A DNA stretch of 64,000 nucleotides, taken from NCBI RefSeq assembly GCF_008312935.1, contig NZ_VSZO01000053.1, forward strand, positions 558,001 to 622,000, written 5' to 3'. Shown here piece by piece: positions 54,783 through 64,000 of the stretch. Position numbers and translations under genes: made by a program. Each line of letters opens with the position of its first letter. The stretch's first letter is position 1. The stretch comes from Roseiconus lacunae. Lineage in GTDB: Bacteria > Planctomycetota > Planctomycetia > Pirellulales > Pirellulaceae. The notes beneath the pieces were generated by a model. That model was not told where the DNA came from. It saw only the letters and a list, made by a program, of their open reading frames with translations, and did no database searches.

Positions 54783-57253
54783 CGGTACTCCAGCACAAGC
54801 GTTTGTTTTGATTGAAGCGAGAGTTTGGCTTTCCATGTCGATTGGGTGTCTTGTTGGTCGATCCAATGCCGCAATTCCTTCGGAGCTATCAGACGGGCGG
54901 TCATTCCATGCTCGTTGGCAACTTCGTTCGCGGTGACCGATTCAAAATTTTTGCCATCGAGAAATCGTAACTCAACCGTCACGCCATCGGTTTGTGGCGA
55001 AAGCGAAATTGTTCTTCGAAAACCAGCGTTGTCGATCGGTTTCAACTGGTCTTCGATGGTGACTTGATTATTTCCGTAGATCATCGACGGAATGCCGTTG
55101 CCGCTAAGACGATAGCCTTGGAAGGTTGGCTTCTGGCGAATTTGTTCCGAAAGTAGCCCTTCCTCATCGAAGACTACAACGGATTCGCCTAAGGGATCGG
55201 CCGGTGGAGTGAACCGTTCGTACCAGGTGCCTTGGGCATCCAAAAACCGGCCTTTCCAGGCGACCGCAAATCGTAAGCGTTCGGCGTCAAATGCGTAGTG
55301 TACGCCTTCGGGAAAACCAACCGCGATCGCGTGTGTGCCGGCTTCCTTCATGAACGTACGCAGCACGATCGGGCGATCGGTCGGCGTGAGTTCGAAGTTG
55401 GCGGAACGGACATCGGCTATCGCTTTTGGCAATGATTGGTTTGGTAGGTCCTTTAGGTAGGCCCATATGGCGGCGACTTGCTGATCGACATCACCGTCAA
55501 GAATATCCGTACGATTGCTCGTCCCATTGGGAAAGAACGTCGGCATGCGGGTCCGTTTTTTGACTGCGCCAGGGTTTCGGACAAACGCCGCAAACCAGGC
55601 GGGATGCACGCGTGATGTGATCCCTTGAAGATCGACGCCGACGACGCCGGGTAACGATTCTCCTTGAAAGACATGACACTGAACGCAACCCGTGTTTACC
55701 AATTCACGTCCCGCTTCAATCAGCTGTCGCAATTCATGCTTATTCGAAAAGACTTTGGCTTCGCCGGATCGATCGGCTTGGTCGGCTTCGGGAAGCGACT
55801 CGATCAACGGACGCACGATCTTGTCGCCATACGCGGGCATGCGCGCTTTCATGAACGCGCGGTGGGCAGACGTCTTTGGGTGAAAGACTTTGGCAATTGC
55901 GTTTGAATGCAGCTTTTTTCCGATCCCATCCAACGAAGGCGGCAGACGTCCTTCGTCACCTAAGTCGACTTGCCCGACGGTCTCGAAATATGGCTTTCGA
56001 TAGCGTCCAACTCCGCCAAGCTCGGAACGTTGGTGACAACCGAAACAATTCAACTGAAGCATACGAAAGGTGGTGTCTTCTTCCGACGAATGTTGCCTTC
56101 GATGTGCATGCGGCGTCGCCATCTCGCGTCCCAAGAACGCTTTCAACGTGTCCCTCTGTGACAGATTCAGGCGATAGATTGGCATCGATCCCATGGCATT
56201 GTCGATACACGAATGTTTTGCTCGGATATCGATCGATGCCAATGTCAACTTCGATTGCTGCTTGGAAGGCTTTTCATCCTGGTCGCCAGAAACGTCATGG
56301 CAACCGGTGCAGTTGTACTGCGCGAACAGTTTTGCGCCTTTGCTGACCAGTTCAGCGTCTGCTTCGGACGCATCGATTTCAATCGGAGCGTCTGCAAACT
56401 CTGATTGGTCCAACAGGTATGCGGCGATATCTGCCGCTTCGGCCGGTGACAGACGTAGCGAAGGCATGCGTGCATCGGGACGTGTTGACGCTGGATTAAG
56501 CAGGAGCATCGTTAGCGAGCGAGCGGAATACTTGGTTGGCAAGTCGCTGTGTGGGATCGAAGTCACACGACGTGCCGCAGATGCTAGGCCAAGATCGGCA
56601 AGCTCATCGGCATCGAGATTCTTTAGCAGGTCATCGATAGCCGACGGAGCCGCTTCGCTGGTCTCGTATTCCTGATCAGGATCATGACACGCGACACAGC
56701 CGACCGTGTGATAGAGTTCGCGGCCTCGGTTGGAGTCGCCATGAGTCCAAAACTGGTGAATGACCGGCAGGGCCCCGCCCGCTTTCGGTTCCACGAACGG
56801 TTTGTCTTGGGAGGAAAGGAATGCGACCAGGGCATTGATCGCATCGACCTTTTCCGCTTCGCCGAGTCCACCTAGAACATCCGGCATTGTCGTTCCAGGC
56901 TTGACCGCCTGAGGGTCACGCAAGTACGACCCGATCCAGTGTGATTGCAATCGAATCCCGGCGCCATCGAGCCGTGGGCCTCGTTTGGGTTCCAGCCAGG
57001 AATCGTCGGCTTGATGGCAGACGACACAATTCAGTTCGCTGACCAAAAGTGCGCCCGAGAGGTCACCGAAGCGTGATTCGGGCAAGTCACCATGTTGACC
57101 AAAACGATCATATCCAATCACGATCGACGTGCTGAGGGGAGACGTCTGCTTCTCATCCCCGACGGCGTCAGTGCAGGCCAATGCCAACACAACTGTCAAT
57201 AAATACGTCAACCGCGAAATCGAACCAATCGCCCGAAGGGGGCGTCCAAACAT
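54776..57253 (-). CDS. exported five-haem cytochrome c protein
   Basis: An 825-residue exported protein. ATG at 57253 starts a signal region (MFGRPLRAIGSISRLTYLLTV...); the ORF begins at 57331. Five CxxCH sites are visible: CVVCH at 76-80, then CVACH, CTGCH, CFGCH and CVQCH along the first 600 residues, each with cytochrome c helices and candidate Met ligands such as TMPDVL, RMPSL and RMPAYG. The last 200 residues are beta-rich without haem. First gene of an operon with a propeller and a PhoPQ-related protein. It probably accepts electrons from the propeller protein (inference). Confidence 0.85.
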   Translation of the reverse strand: MFGRPLRAIGSISRLTYLLTVVLALACTDAVGDEKQTSPLSTSIVIGYDRFGQHGDLPESRFGDLSGALLVSELNCVVCHQADDSWLEPKRGPRLDGAGIRLQSHWIGSYLRDPQAVKPGTTMPDVLGGLGEAEKVDAINALVAFLSSQDKPFVEPKAGGALPVIHQFWTHGDSNRGRELYHTVGCVACHDPDQEYETSEAAPSAIDDLLKNLDADELADLGLASAARRVTSIPHSDLPTKYSARSLTMLLLNPASTRPDARMPSLRLSPAEAADIAAYLLDQSEFADAPIEIDASEADAELVSKGAKLFAQYNCTGCHDVSGDQDEKPSKQQSKLTLASIDIRAKHSCIDNAMGSMPIYRLNLSQRDTLKAFLGREMATPHAHRRQHSSEEDTTFRMLQLNCFGCHQRSELGGVGRYRKPYFETVGQVDLGDEGRLPPSLDGIGKKLHSNAIAKVFHPKTSAHRAFMKARMPAYGDKIVRPLIESLPEADQADRSGEAKVFSNKHELRQLIEAGRELVNTGCVQCHVFQGESLPGVVGVDLQGITSRVHPAWFAAFVRNPGAVKKRTRMPTFFPNGTSNRTDILDGDVDQQVAAIWAYLKDLPNQSLPKAIADVRSANFELTPTDRPIVLRTFMKEAGTHAIAVGFPEGVHYAFDAERLRFAVAWKGRFLDAQGTWYERFTPPADPLGESVVVFDEEGLLSEQIRQKPTFQGYRLSGNGIPSMIYGNNQVTIEDQLKPIDNAGFRRTISLSPQTDGVTVELRFLDGKNFESVTANEVANEHGMTARLIAPKELRHWIDQQDTQSTWKAKLSLQSKQTLVLEYRW

Positions 57254-57518
57254 GATAGATCTCGATAACCACAGGACGATCAGCAACACGAAACCGACCA
57301 CTTTGAACTCACCGCTTTTCGATACAAACACGACCTCGCTGTTGATTGCCTACCGTTTTATTGTCCCGATCATTGCGGCGATCGCATCGTTAAAACGGTA
57401 TGCAACGACGCCCTGGACAGGCAACCGGTTCAAGCATCAACAGACTACTATTGTGGGCACGAATATAGTCGGTCGGCGGTGACGTTGTGGGCCTCGGCAA
57501 TAAAATCATCCACCGAGA

Positions 57519-57869
57519 TCAAGCGTCAAGTAGATCGACGATGTTGCCGATCGGTCGCCCAATCGCAGCTCGATCGCCGTGAACGACGATCGGACGTTCG
57601 ATCAGCTTGGGGTGTTCGACCATCACATCAATCCATTGACTATCCGAAAGGGCCTCGGAATCGAGCCCCAATTCTTTGAATAGTTTTTCTTTTCGACGGA
57701 CCAGTTGTTCCGGTCGAAGATTTAGCAATTTGATAACTTTGCGGAGTTCCGTTTTCGTCGGCGGATTGTCAAGGTAGCGAACCTCGTCAAATTCGATCTC
57801 GCGAGATTGTAGAAGTTGAAGCGCTTCGCGGGACTTGCTGCAGCGAGGGTTGTGGTAAATCTTGGTCAT
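57519..57869 (-). CDS. arsC: ArsC-family arsenate reductase-like protein
   Basis: A 116-residue glutaredoxin-type ArsC (normal length 115-140). The redox Cys is Cys10 in YHNPRCSKSREAL. Other family marks are RYLDNPPTKTEL, the VRRKEKLF arginine pair, and the late IERPIVVHGDRAAIGRP arginines that bind arsenate. These fit glutaredoxin-dependent arsenate reductase; a Spx/MgsR regulatory role is less likely because the arginine set is kept. No ars transporter or acr3 gene is adjacent and the ArsR-type gene is 19 kb away. Confidence 0.88.
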   Translation of the reverse strand: MTKIYHNPRCSKSREALQLLQSREIEFDEVRYLDNPPTKTELRKVIKLLNLRPEQLVRRKEKLFKELGLDSEALSDSQWIDVMVEHPKLIERPIVVHGDRAAIGRPIGNIVDLLDA

Positions 57870-57885
57870 AGCGACAACGGTCGGG

Positions 57886-58047
57886 ATGTATAATTACACC
57901 GATGAGGAACTTGTCAAAGCATTGACAGCCGAACGCGCTAGCATCGGCCCTGTTCCGGTTAGACCACGTGAAATGCTGAGGCCAGTGCGGTCGGCGTTTA
58001 AGTTGACGTCATTCGGGTTCGGTTTAAATGCCAAGATAGACGCGTGA
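57886..58047 (+). CDS. possible small protein
   Basis: A 53-codon frame from ATG 57886 (MYNYTDEELVKALTAERAS...). It has a charged helix-like N-terminus and ends LNAKIDA. It is divergent from arsC by 16 bases and convergent with the chemoreceptor gene. No clear ribosome site and no recognised domain; retained only because the composition looks protein-like and nothing else occupies the gap. Confidence 0.25.
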   Translation: MYNYTDEELVKALTAERASIGPVPVRPREMLRPVRSAFKLTSFGFGLNAKIDA

Positions 58048-58059
58048 CCGGTTTATCGT

Positions 58060-59562
58060 CTAGACCTCGATGGGCTCGTGCGCGATCTCCCCAACAAGCT
58101 GGAGTAACTCTTGCGCCATTTCCTCGAGTTCGGATGCGGTTTTGACCGCGTTACCGGAGCCGCTGGTGGTGTTCCTGGCCGCCGAAGAAACTGCACTGAT
58201 GCTTTGTGCGATGTTGCTGCTTCCCGATGCCACTTCGCCGATGCTTTTGGAGATTTCTCCCGTCATCGCCGACTGTTCTTCGACCGCGCCCGCGATCGCA
58301 TTTTGGCTCTCCGCAATTTGTTCGATCACCGTGCTCGCCCGTCCAATGGCTTCGATCGCTTTCTGAGTGTCATTTTGGATTGCCTCAATTTTGGAGATGA
58401 TCTCATCTGCCGCGCGTGTCGTATCGGCGGCTAAGTCTTTGACTTCGTTAGCGACGACGGCGAATCCTTTGCCTGCTTCACCGGCTCGGGCCGATTCGAT
58501 GGTTGCGTTCAGCGCCAAGAGGTTGGTTTGTGATGCGATCGCACTGATTGTTTTGATCACCTCACCGATTTCCGAGCTGCTAGAGCCGAGTTGACTAATT
58601 CGTGAACTCGTTTCCCGCGTCACGTCGACGGCTTCAGATGCCGTACAAACTGCGTTGGAGGCGTTTTGCGAAATCTCTTTGATGCTCAGTTCAAACTGTT
58701 CCACAGCGGTCGCCAATGATCGGGTATTGACGCTGACCTCTTCTGCCGCTGAGCTTGCCATCATGGCCTGTTCCGATGTTCGTTCGGCATCCTTCAGGAG
58801 TTCCGATCGAACATATTGAGACATCCTTTGGAGACGCTCCGCAGACGCACGAAGTGGATTGACCGTGTCTCGCGAAATAACGGATCCAATCGCAATCATC
58901 ACGCCTGAAAGTAGAACAATCGCGGCGACGGATAGATAAGCACGGCGACTAACCAAGGAAGCAACTTGCTGTTCAGCCAATGCGTTTTGATCGGTCGCCA
59001 TCCCGACGACGCGGTCGATCGCCTGACGATGTTCTTCGTAAAGACTGCGTAGTTCGCCACGTTCAAGAGTGCGACAGGCCTCCGCATCACCTTGTAAACA
59101 AGCCGGCGCAAACTTCTCCTCAAAAACGCGAAAGAACTCGTCGGCTGGTGCATACGCGTTGACCGTTTTCAAGTGCTTCATCTCGCCTTCGGGCAATGCG
59201 TCAACCCAGTGCTGATGACGCCGATAAAACTCTGATTTCAAACGCTCACTTCGCGCTAGATCGCGTTTGATGTCTGATTGGGAAGCGCCGTCTTCGACTT
59301 CATTCGCCAGGTGTAACGTCATCAAATATGACTCGATGATGTAATTCGGCGGAGGCAAGATATCAGCGATCAGGTCTTTGCCCATGACAATGCGATCGTA
59401 GTAGGGCCCGTGAACTTTTGCGACCGACAACGTATTCCAGGACCATAGTCCGTAGAGAAGGAACGACATGCCTGAAACAATGATCAGTGCGGTTAACTTG
59501 GCACGCACGGTGAGCCCTTGGAGGTACATTCCGCCTATCCATCTTGTTGCTTGTGAAATCAT
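58060..59562 (-). CDS. methyl-accepting chemotaxis protein
   Basis: A 500-residue transmembrane chemoreceptor. Membrane segments lie at about 20-42 and 208-232, flanking a helical periplasmic sensor (4HB-like) of about 165 residues with two cysteines ([10 protein letters not shown]). The cytoplasmic signalling coiled coil contains the highly conserved tip [20 protein letters not shown] followed by [20 protein letters not shown], which contacts CheA/CheW. No che gene is nearby, so it must work with kinases encoded elsewhere. The ligand is unknown. Confidence 0.9.
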   Translation of the reverse strand: MISQATRWIGGMYLQGLTVRAKLTALIIVSGMSFLLYGLWSWNTLSVAKVHGPYYDRIVMGKDLIADILPPPNYIIESYLMTLHLANEVEDGASQSDIKRDLARSERLKSEFYRRHQHWVDALPEGEMKHLKTVNAYAPADEFFRVFEEKFAPACLQGDAEACRTLERGELRSLYEEHRQAIDRVVGMATDQNALAEQQVASLVSRRAYLSVAAIVLLSGVMIAIGSVISRDTVNPLRASAERLQRMSQYVRSELLKDAERTSEQAMMASSAAEEVSVNTRSLATAVEQFELSIKEISQNASNAVCTASEAVDVTRETSSRISQLGSSSSEIGEVIKTISAIASQTNLLALNATIESARAGEAGKGFAVVANEVKDLAADTTRAADEIISKIEAIQNDTQKAIEAIGRASTVIEQIAESQNAIAGAVEEQSAMTGEISKSIGEVASGSSNIAQSISAVSSAARNTTSGSGNAVKTASELEEMAQELLQLVGEIAHEPIEV

Positions 59563-60463
59563 GTAGACGCGTGAACCCGCGTTGCGAAATCGTGGCTTAC
59601 AACTATGGGTCTACTCCCTCGTTTTTCGAGAGGTTTACCCTCAAAACGACCGTTTGCGATCAGCTTGAGGGAGGCGATCCGCCTAGCAATCAGGGGGGCG
59701 CTACCCTCGTTTTCCTCGTGCTCCGTCTCGATCGAAGGTTTGGATTTGGCTCATCATCCGGTGGGCATTTTCCTCAGTTACTGGACCGAACCGCGACTAA
59801 CGACTGCGTCGGGGAACCCGATGTCAGCGATTTCGACTGGTGCGATCGCCTAGCCACCCGATGACTGTCGCCGGTCGTTGACACCCGTGGTGACAAGCGA
59901 TGTCGTCCGCGAAGATTCTTCGCATCACGGATCAAGAACTGAGCAATTCCGATGAAATTGGATTCCTTCATGACCGATCGTAAGTAGAGTCGCGGTCCGA
60001 TTTACCAGGAGGCGTCGAGTCGCGTTGGTATCGGCGATGATTCAACGGGGACTGGCAAAAGTGCTCACATCAAGTTGAGGTCGAATCAGACACGCGTTTA
60101 GCGGGGGAGCACGCGACAGGGGCAGTCGCGGAGCGTCCCCCCGCTAAACGCTTCATCGTTGCGATGCCGTAGCCCAGCGATCGTGCAGCCGTCCCGCTTC
60201 GCTTGTGCAAAACCGCCGAATTTTTGACGGCCTGTATCTGATCGTCCGACAGTCCAAAACTTCATCGAAACGATGCGTCGGCGGGATTGACGTTCGCATC
60301 AAACCTATCGTGCTTCATGTCGGCTGCAGCTTCGTTTTGACCCAATGGATAGGGCCGCTTTGCAGTCGTCGGCATCGATCCCGTGTTCGAACGGAAGCCG
60401 TTGTTAAAAAGCTGCCTTGGCAATTACCGTTCGTCTATACCTGATGACGAAGATTGCGAATCG
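59563..60463. other. 901-base intergenic region with a long hairpin
   Basis: No gene could be supported in this large gap between the chemoreceptor and mgtE. The only clear structure is the palindrome at 60094-60151. An unannotated small RNA or decayed gene is possible. Confidence 0.4.
60094..60151. repeat. 58-base palindromic hairpin
   Basis: A perfect 14-base pair GCGTTTAGCGGGGG/CCCCCGCTAAACGC forms the base of a stem, continued after a bulge by GCGAC/GTCGC around a seven-base loop. It lies alone in the gap about 300 bases from mgtE and has no T-run, so is more like a REP/MITE element than a terminator. Confidence 0.75.
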
Positions 60464-61810
60464 CTACAGCAACAGTCGCGCAATATTGATGTAGATGATG
60501 ATGCCCAGAATATCGACGATGCCCGCGACGAACGGGTTACTCATCATCGCCGGATCCAATCCCAGGCGTTGAAAGATCAATGGCAGCGATGCGCCGAAAA
60601 AGCAACCGACAAAAATCACGGCAACCAAAGTCATCGGGATGACCAGTGCCGCGACCGGTGTGGGAGCTAAGAAGATCGCGACGGCGTATCCGATCAAAGC
60701 GAGAAAAATACCAAGCACTGTCGCGACAATTACTTCGCGCCCGAGCACCTTGCGCCATTGGTCAAGTTCGACTTGGCCGCTGGTCATGGCGGTGATCACC
60801 AGCGTCGCCGATTGGCTTCCGGAATTTCCGCCGGCACTGATGATTAGCGGGATGAATGACACCAGCCAGATGAACTTGTTCAATTCTTCGTGGTAGTGTT
60901 CGAGCGCAAAGGCGGTCAGCAACGCCGCAAAGAATAGGATGATCAGCCAGATGCCTCGCTTCCAAGAAAGGTTTAGCAATCCAATCCGGAGGTAGTCTTC
61001 TTCGAGCGGCTCGACTGCCGCGATGCGATGGGCGTCCTCGGTTAGTTCTTCGCGAACGACGTCAATGACATCATCGTGCGTGATGATGCCCAACAATTGT
61101 CGACCAGAATCGACAACCGGAATCGCCAACAAATTGAAGTGCTCGACCTTCTCGGCGACCGACTCCTGGTCCTCATCGACTTCGGCGACGACGACGTCGG
61201 TTTCCATCAGGTCGCCAAGGGTTCGCGATGGTGTTCGTAGCGAAGAGACCAACTGCCGCGTCGACACAATCCCGCGAAGCAAGTTATCTTCGTCGACGAC
61301 ATAAAGATAATAGATCGTCTCGAGTTCACTGGCTTGATTGCCGAGTGCTTCGAGTGCACCGGAAACCGTTAACGTTTCAGACAACATCGCCACTTCCGAC
61401 GTCATTAACGAGCCGGCGGTTCCTTCGTCGTAGGAACAGAGCCTTTGGATGTCGCGACGGTCGGCTACGGGCAAGAGTGGCAGAATGGTCTGCGCCCGCG
61501 TACCGGTTAACTGCTGAAACAAGTCGACACGGTCATCCGATGGGATGCGGTCGACAAGTTCAGCGACCTGACGTGGTTCTTGCGATTGGAGCAAGCCGAC
61601 CTGTCGCTGTTCGTCGAAATAGCCAAAAATCTCGGCGCGTCGATCAGCGTCGGCGTATTGCAAGACGGCCCATAGGTCCGTGTCTTCTAACCCTTCCATG
61701 AACTCGGCCGTCCGGCCTGCGTTCAAAGTATTACAGAACTCAGTCAGCTCGGCCGCATTATCTTCGGCCAGCATTTCGCGAAGTTCGGGTAAGAAGAGCG
61801 GATTAACCAT
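60464..61810 (-). CDS. mgtE: magnesium transporter MgtE
   Basis: A 448-residue inner-membrane Mg2+ channel/transporter. Residues about 1-125 are the superhelical MgtE_N domain, about 130-255 a pair of CBS domains (SLMTSEVAML; THDDVIDVVREEL), and about 285-448 five membrane helices with the Mg-binding signature ISAGGNSGSQSATLV and the pore-lining segment DPAMMSNPFVAGIVD. In MgtE the N and CBS domains close the pore when Mg2+ is high. The ATG at 61810 overlaps the efp stop by one base (TGATG), so translation is coupled; the ORF's first codon, TTG at 61813, is an alternative. Confidence 0.93.
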   Translation of the reverse strand: MVNPLFLPELREMLAEDNAAELTEFCNTLNAGRTAEFMEGLEDTDLWAVLQYADADRRAEIFGYFDEQRQVGLLQSQEPRQVAELVDRIPSDDRVDLFQQLTGTRAQTILPLLPVADRRDIQRLCSYDEGTAGSLMTSEVAMLSETLTVSGALEALGNQASELETIYYLYVVDEDNLLRGIVSTRQLVSSLRTPSRTLGDLMETDVVVAEVDEDQESVAEKVEHFNLLAIPVVDSGRQLLGIITHDDVIDVVREELTEDAHRIAAVEPLEEDYLRIGLLNLSWKRGIWLIILFFAALLTAFALEHYHEELNKFIWLVSFIPLIISAGGNSGSQSATLVITAMTSGQVELDQWRKVLGREVIVATVLGIFLALIGYAVAIFLAPTPVAALVIPMTLVAVIFVGCFFGASLPLIFQRLGLDPAMMSNPFVAGIVDILGIIIYINIARLLL

Positions 61811-62379
61811 CAATTGCTGACGCGTTCGACGTATTCACCGGTTCGAGTGTCGACTTTGATGACGTTGCCCTCCTTAATAAATCCGGGCACGGTGAACTCC
61901 GCCCCGGTCTCGACCATTGCTGGCTTAGTCACGTTGGTCGCCGTGTCGCCTTTGGCACCGGGGGCACACTCGGTGATTTCAAGCTCCACCATGACGGGCG
62001 GTTCGACGATAATCGCGTTACCGTTGTAGAGCGTCATCGTGCAGATCATGCCGTCCTTGAGGTACTTCCAAATGTCGCCGGCGACCTTTTCGGCGACTTC
62101 GTATTGTTCGAACGTTTCCTGGTGCATGAAAACGTAATCTTGCCCTTGGCGATACAAGAACGACACGTCGGTGGTTTCGACGTCGGCCGATTCCAACGAA
62201 TCTCCACCTTTGTAAGTTCGGTCCAAAGTGGTACCGCGGACAAGATTCTTCAGTTTGCACTTGTAAAGAGCGTTTCCCTTACCTGGCTTGACAAACTGCA
62301 TGTCTGTCATCAGGTACGGTTCGCCATCAATTTGGACCTTCAGCCCTTTTCGAAAATCGCTTGTGTTGTAAGTTGCCAT
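61810..62379 (-). CDS. efp: translation elongation factor P
   Basis: A 189-residue EF-P with three beta-barrel domains: KOW-like N-terminal (1-65), OB-like central and C-terminal. Lys34 in FVKPGKGNALYK occupies exactly the modified position of E. coli EF-P (Lys34), the tip that enters the peptidyl-transferase centre to relieve stalling at polyprolines. The divergent epmB gene 150 bases away suggests beta-lysylation of this lysine. mgtE is translationally coupled downstream. Confidence 0.96.
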   Translation of the reverse strand: MATYNTSDFRKGLKVQIDGEPYLMTDMQFVKPGKGNALYKCKLKNLVRGTTLDRTYKGGDSLESADVETTDVSFLYRQGQDYVFMHQETFEQYEVAEKVAGDIWKYLKDGMICTMTLYNGNAIIVEPPVMVELEITECAPGAKGDTATNVTKPAMVETGAEFTVPGFIKEGNVIKVDTRTGEYVERVSN

Positions 62380-62528
62380 GTCTTCGTTCGGCTCCGTTGA
62401 ATTCCGATCCGGCGAGCGTCTAGGGGAAAATCAGGGCGGCAGTTTACCGACCTGGTTACAGTTTGTCCTCACCAGCTTTCCGCCTTGTTTTATCCGGCTT
62501 TGCCTTTTTCGTCACCGGGCCTCCATCG

Positions 62529-63659
62529 ATGTTCTCTCACGAAACTCGCACCGATCCACATCTCGCCATCGCCGAACAAGCGACCGACAAGCCCGCGCCG
62601 ACTCCGATGCGATCCGAAGCAGCAGGTGATTCCGCTCCGTTAAAGCATGTGGCGGCGGCGACTTCCGGCGATGTTCCATCGAATTCCGGGCCCGTTTCGT
62701 GGCAAACGGCGATGAAACGCGCGATTCGCCGATCCGATGAACTTTGCCGATATGTCGGGATCGACCCGGCGTTTGCCGCCCCTTCGGCCGAAGGCTTCCC
62801 CACGTTCGTGCCGCTCGAATTTGCCGACAGGATCAAACGGGGGGACCCCAGCGATCCAATCTTGCGACAGGTATTGCCGGCCGACGATGAACGACACGAG
62901 GTGCCAGGATTTGTCGCCGACCCGGTCGGTGATCTTCGTGTCAGTCAAGCGGGCGGAGTTCTCCACAAATACGACGGCCGCGCCCTAATCGTTACCCACG
63001 GTGCTTGCGCGGTCCATTGCCGATATTGCTTCCGAAAAGAATTTCCTTATTCGGAGCTCAATGCGCAAAAGTCAAAGTGGAAACCCGCGCTCGATTACAT
63101 CCGAAGCGACCCGTCGATCGAGGAAGTGTTGCTCAGTGGCGGCGATCCATTGGTGCTTTCCGATCAAAGTCTCCGCACGCTCGTCGAAGAACTTGAAACG
63201 ATCAGTCACGTGCGGCGGCTACGTTTGCACACTCGGCTTCCGATCGTGATTCCGCAACGGATCACCGACGCGCTTCTGGATTTGCTTGCCGAATCGTCGC
63301 TCATGACTTGGTTGGTGATTCATGCCAATCACAGCCAAGAATTCGATCCCGCCGTCGTCGAAGGACTGACCCGAATGCGGCGCCGGGGAATCGCGTTGCT
63401 CAACCAATCGGTGCTGTTGTCGCAAGTCAACGATGACGTCGAGTCACTCTGTGATCTATCGAAAACGCTGATCAACGCGGGTGTTCAACCCTATTATCTA
63501 CACCAGTTAGACCAAGTTCGCGGTGCGAGCCATTTCTGGGTCCCGCCCGAAAAGGGCTTGGAGCTGATCGATCAGTTACGTACGCAATTGCCGGGGTATG
63601 CGGTGCCGACATTTGTGCGTGAGCAATCGGGTCAACCCAGCAAAACGCTGGTCGTTTAA
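62529..63659 (+). CDS. epmB: EF-P lysine 2,3-aminomutase EpmB (KamA-family radical SAM)
   Basis: A 376-residue radical-SAM enzyme. The 4Fe-4S motif is Cys160-x3-Cys164-x2-Cys167 in GACAVHCRYCFRKEFPY, followed by VLLSGGDPL (GGD/SAM contact) and a PLP-lysine candidate near HQLDQVRGASHFWV at the C-terminus. EpmB converts alpha-lysine to beta-lysine for attachment to EF-P by EpmA; no epmA is in the window. Divergent location to efp strongly supports EpmB over a catabolic lysine aminomutase. The frame begins with a TTG at 62463; the ATG at 62529 is preferred. The N-terminal 60 residues are poorly conserved. Confidence 0.88.
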   Translation: MFSHETRTDPHLAIAEQATDKPAPTPMRSEAAGDSAPLKHVAAATSGDVPSNSGPVSWQTAMKRAIRRSDELCRYVGIDPAFAAPSAEGFPTFVPLEFADRIKRGDPSDPILRQVLPADDERHEVPGFVADPVGDLRVSQAGGVLHKYDGRALIVTHGACAVHCRYCFRKEFPYSELNAQKSKWKPALDYIRSDPSIEEVLLSGGDPLVLSDQSLRTLVEELETISHVRRLRLHTRLPIVIPQRITDALLDLLAESSLMTWLVIHANHSQEFDPAVVEGLTRMRRRGIALLNQSVLLSQVNDDVESLCDLSKTLINAGVQPYYLHQLDQVRGASHFWVPPEKGLELIDQLRTQLPGYAVPTFVREQSGQPSKTLVV

Positions 63660-63665
63660 GCCGAA

Positions 63666-64000
63666 TTACGTCCGGTCCGCAAAATGGGATTCGATCGTTT
63701 GTTGCGTTGGTGATTCGATGACGCCCACCTCGGTGATGATTGCCGTTACCAGCTCGGCTGGCGTGACATCGAACGCGGGGTTCAGCACGTTTGCTTCGTC
63801 GGGAACAATACGCGTCCCATGAGGACAGGCTACCTCATCCCGATCACGCTGTTCGATCGGAATCTCGTCACCAGACACCAATTCCATGTCGAACGTGTTG
63901 CTCGGCGCGGCAACGTAAAACGGCAAGCGATGATGTTTCGCAAGGACTGCGACGGAATAGGTTCCGATTTTGTTGGCGACATCGCCGGCCGCCGTGATTC
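63666..64000 (-). CDS. mtnA: methylthioribose-1-phosphate isomerase, 3' part (runs off the right edge)
   Basis: Only the C-terminal 111 codons are inside the window; the start lies beyond base 64000. The visible part has the MtnA/eIF2B-alpha signature: [21 protein letters not shown], the LPFYVAAP strand, the IPIEQRD loop and the [18 protein letters not shown] end. MtnA isomerises 5-methylthioribose-1-phosphate to the ribulose form in methionine salvage. It is convergent with epmB, the stops being seven bases apart. Confidence 0.92.
   Translation of the reverse strand, partial: ITAAGDVANKIGTYSVAVLAKHHRLPFYVAAPSNTFDMELVSGDEIPIEQRDRDEVACPHGTRIVPDEANVLNPAFDVTPAELVTAIITEVGVIESPTQQTIESHFADRT

Noticed and set aside
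59544-59864. 106-codon ORF upstream of the chemoreceptor
   Set aside because: Starts inside the chemoreceptor gene on the opposite strand, has no ribosome site and no domain.

Overview
The window looks like a piece of a marine planctomycete chromosome of the Pirellulaceae (Rhodopirellula-like) type. This rests on gene content read from the sequence: a DUF1559 prepilin-type protein, a DUF1501 + DUF1549/DUF1553 pair, two secreted formylglycine sulfatases, several very large exported proteins that join beta-propellers, HEAT repeats, cupredoxin and c-type haem motifs, and small REP-like palindromes in intergenic gaps. Moderate GC, many GTG/TTG-extended frames and few Shine-Dalgarno sites fit the same group. 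No rRNA, tRNA or CRISPR was found.

Layout. 1-1730: CoA-binding protein, CsaA-like tRNA-binding protein and HD phosphohydrolase. 1965-10093 (minus strand): a tightly overlapping four-gene operon for inorganic-carbon uptake, in order dabA (DUF2309), a NuoL-like dabB, a second NuoM-like membrane subunit, and a SulP transporter fused to STAS and PII-like domains. 10094-10551 holds a well-spaced sigma-54 promoter match facing dabA, and 10552-11910 encodes an NtrC-type activator. 11979-12764: SpoU rRNA methyltransferase. 12821-14774: a RAYT-type HUH transposase between oppositely oriented arrays of a GGGGACAGAGCAC-type repeat. 15122-20355: two exported oxidoreductase-like proteins (SGNH + propeller + HEAT; HEAT + cupredoxin + cytochrome c). 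20462-23703: aldose 1-epimerase, zinc alcohol dehydrogenase, EamA permease. 24024-31396: four-gene ABC-2 exporter operon. 31875-36746: exported amidohydrolase, Cys-rich secreted protein, small lipoprotein, DUF1559 protein. 37004-39877: bacterioferritin-like protein, ArsR regulator, sulfatase. 40165-46563: S1-domain protein, conserved hypothetical, exported isoaspartyl methyltransferase, SAM methyltransferase, DUF1501. 46574-51752: DUF1549/DUF1553 protein, sulfatase, propeller protein. 51832-57253 (minus): five-haem cytochrome, propeller, PhoPQ-activated protein. 57519-64000: ArsC, chemoreceptor, mgtE-efp pair, divergent epmB, and the 3' end of mtnA.

How the genes fit together. The most notable unit is the DAB-type carbon-uptake operon with its probable sigma-54 control circuit: a zinc carbonic-anhydrase-like DabA coupled to two antiporter-type membrane subunits, plus a SulP anion transporter carrying its own PII-like sensor. 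The second membrane subunit and the SulP-STAS-PII fusion differ from the described two-gene DAB/Mps systems. The efp and epmB genes are divergent neighbours and point to beta-lysylated EF-P. The sulfatases, DUF1501/1549 proteins, haem/propeller proteins and PhoPQ-related protein form the exported sulfated-polysaccharide and redox machinery typical of these bacteria.
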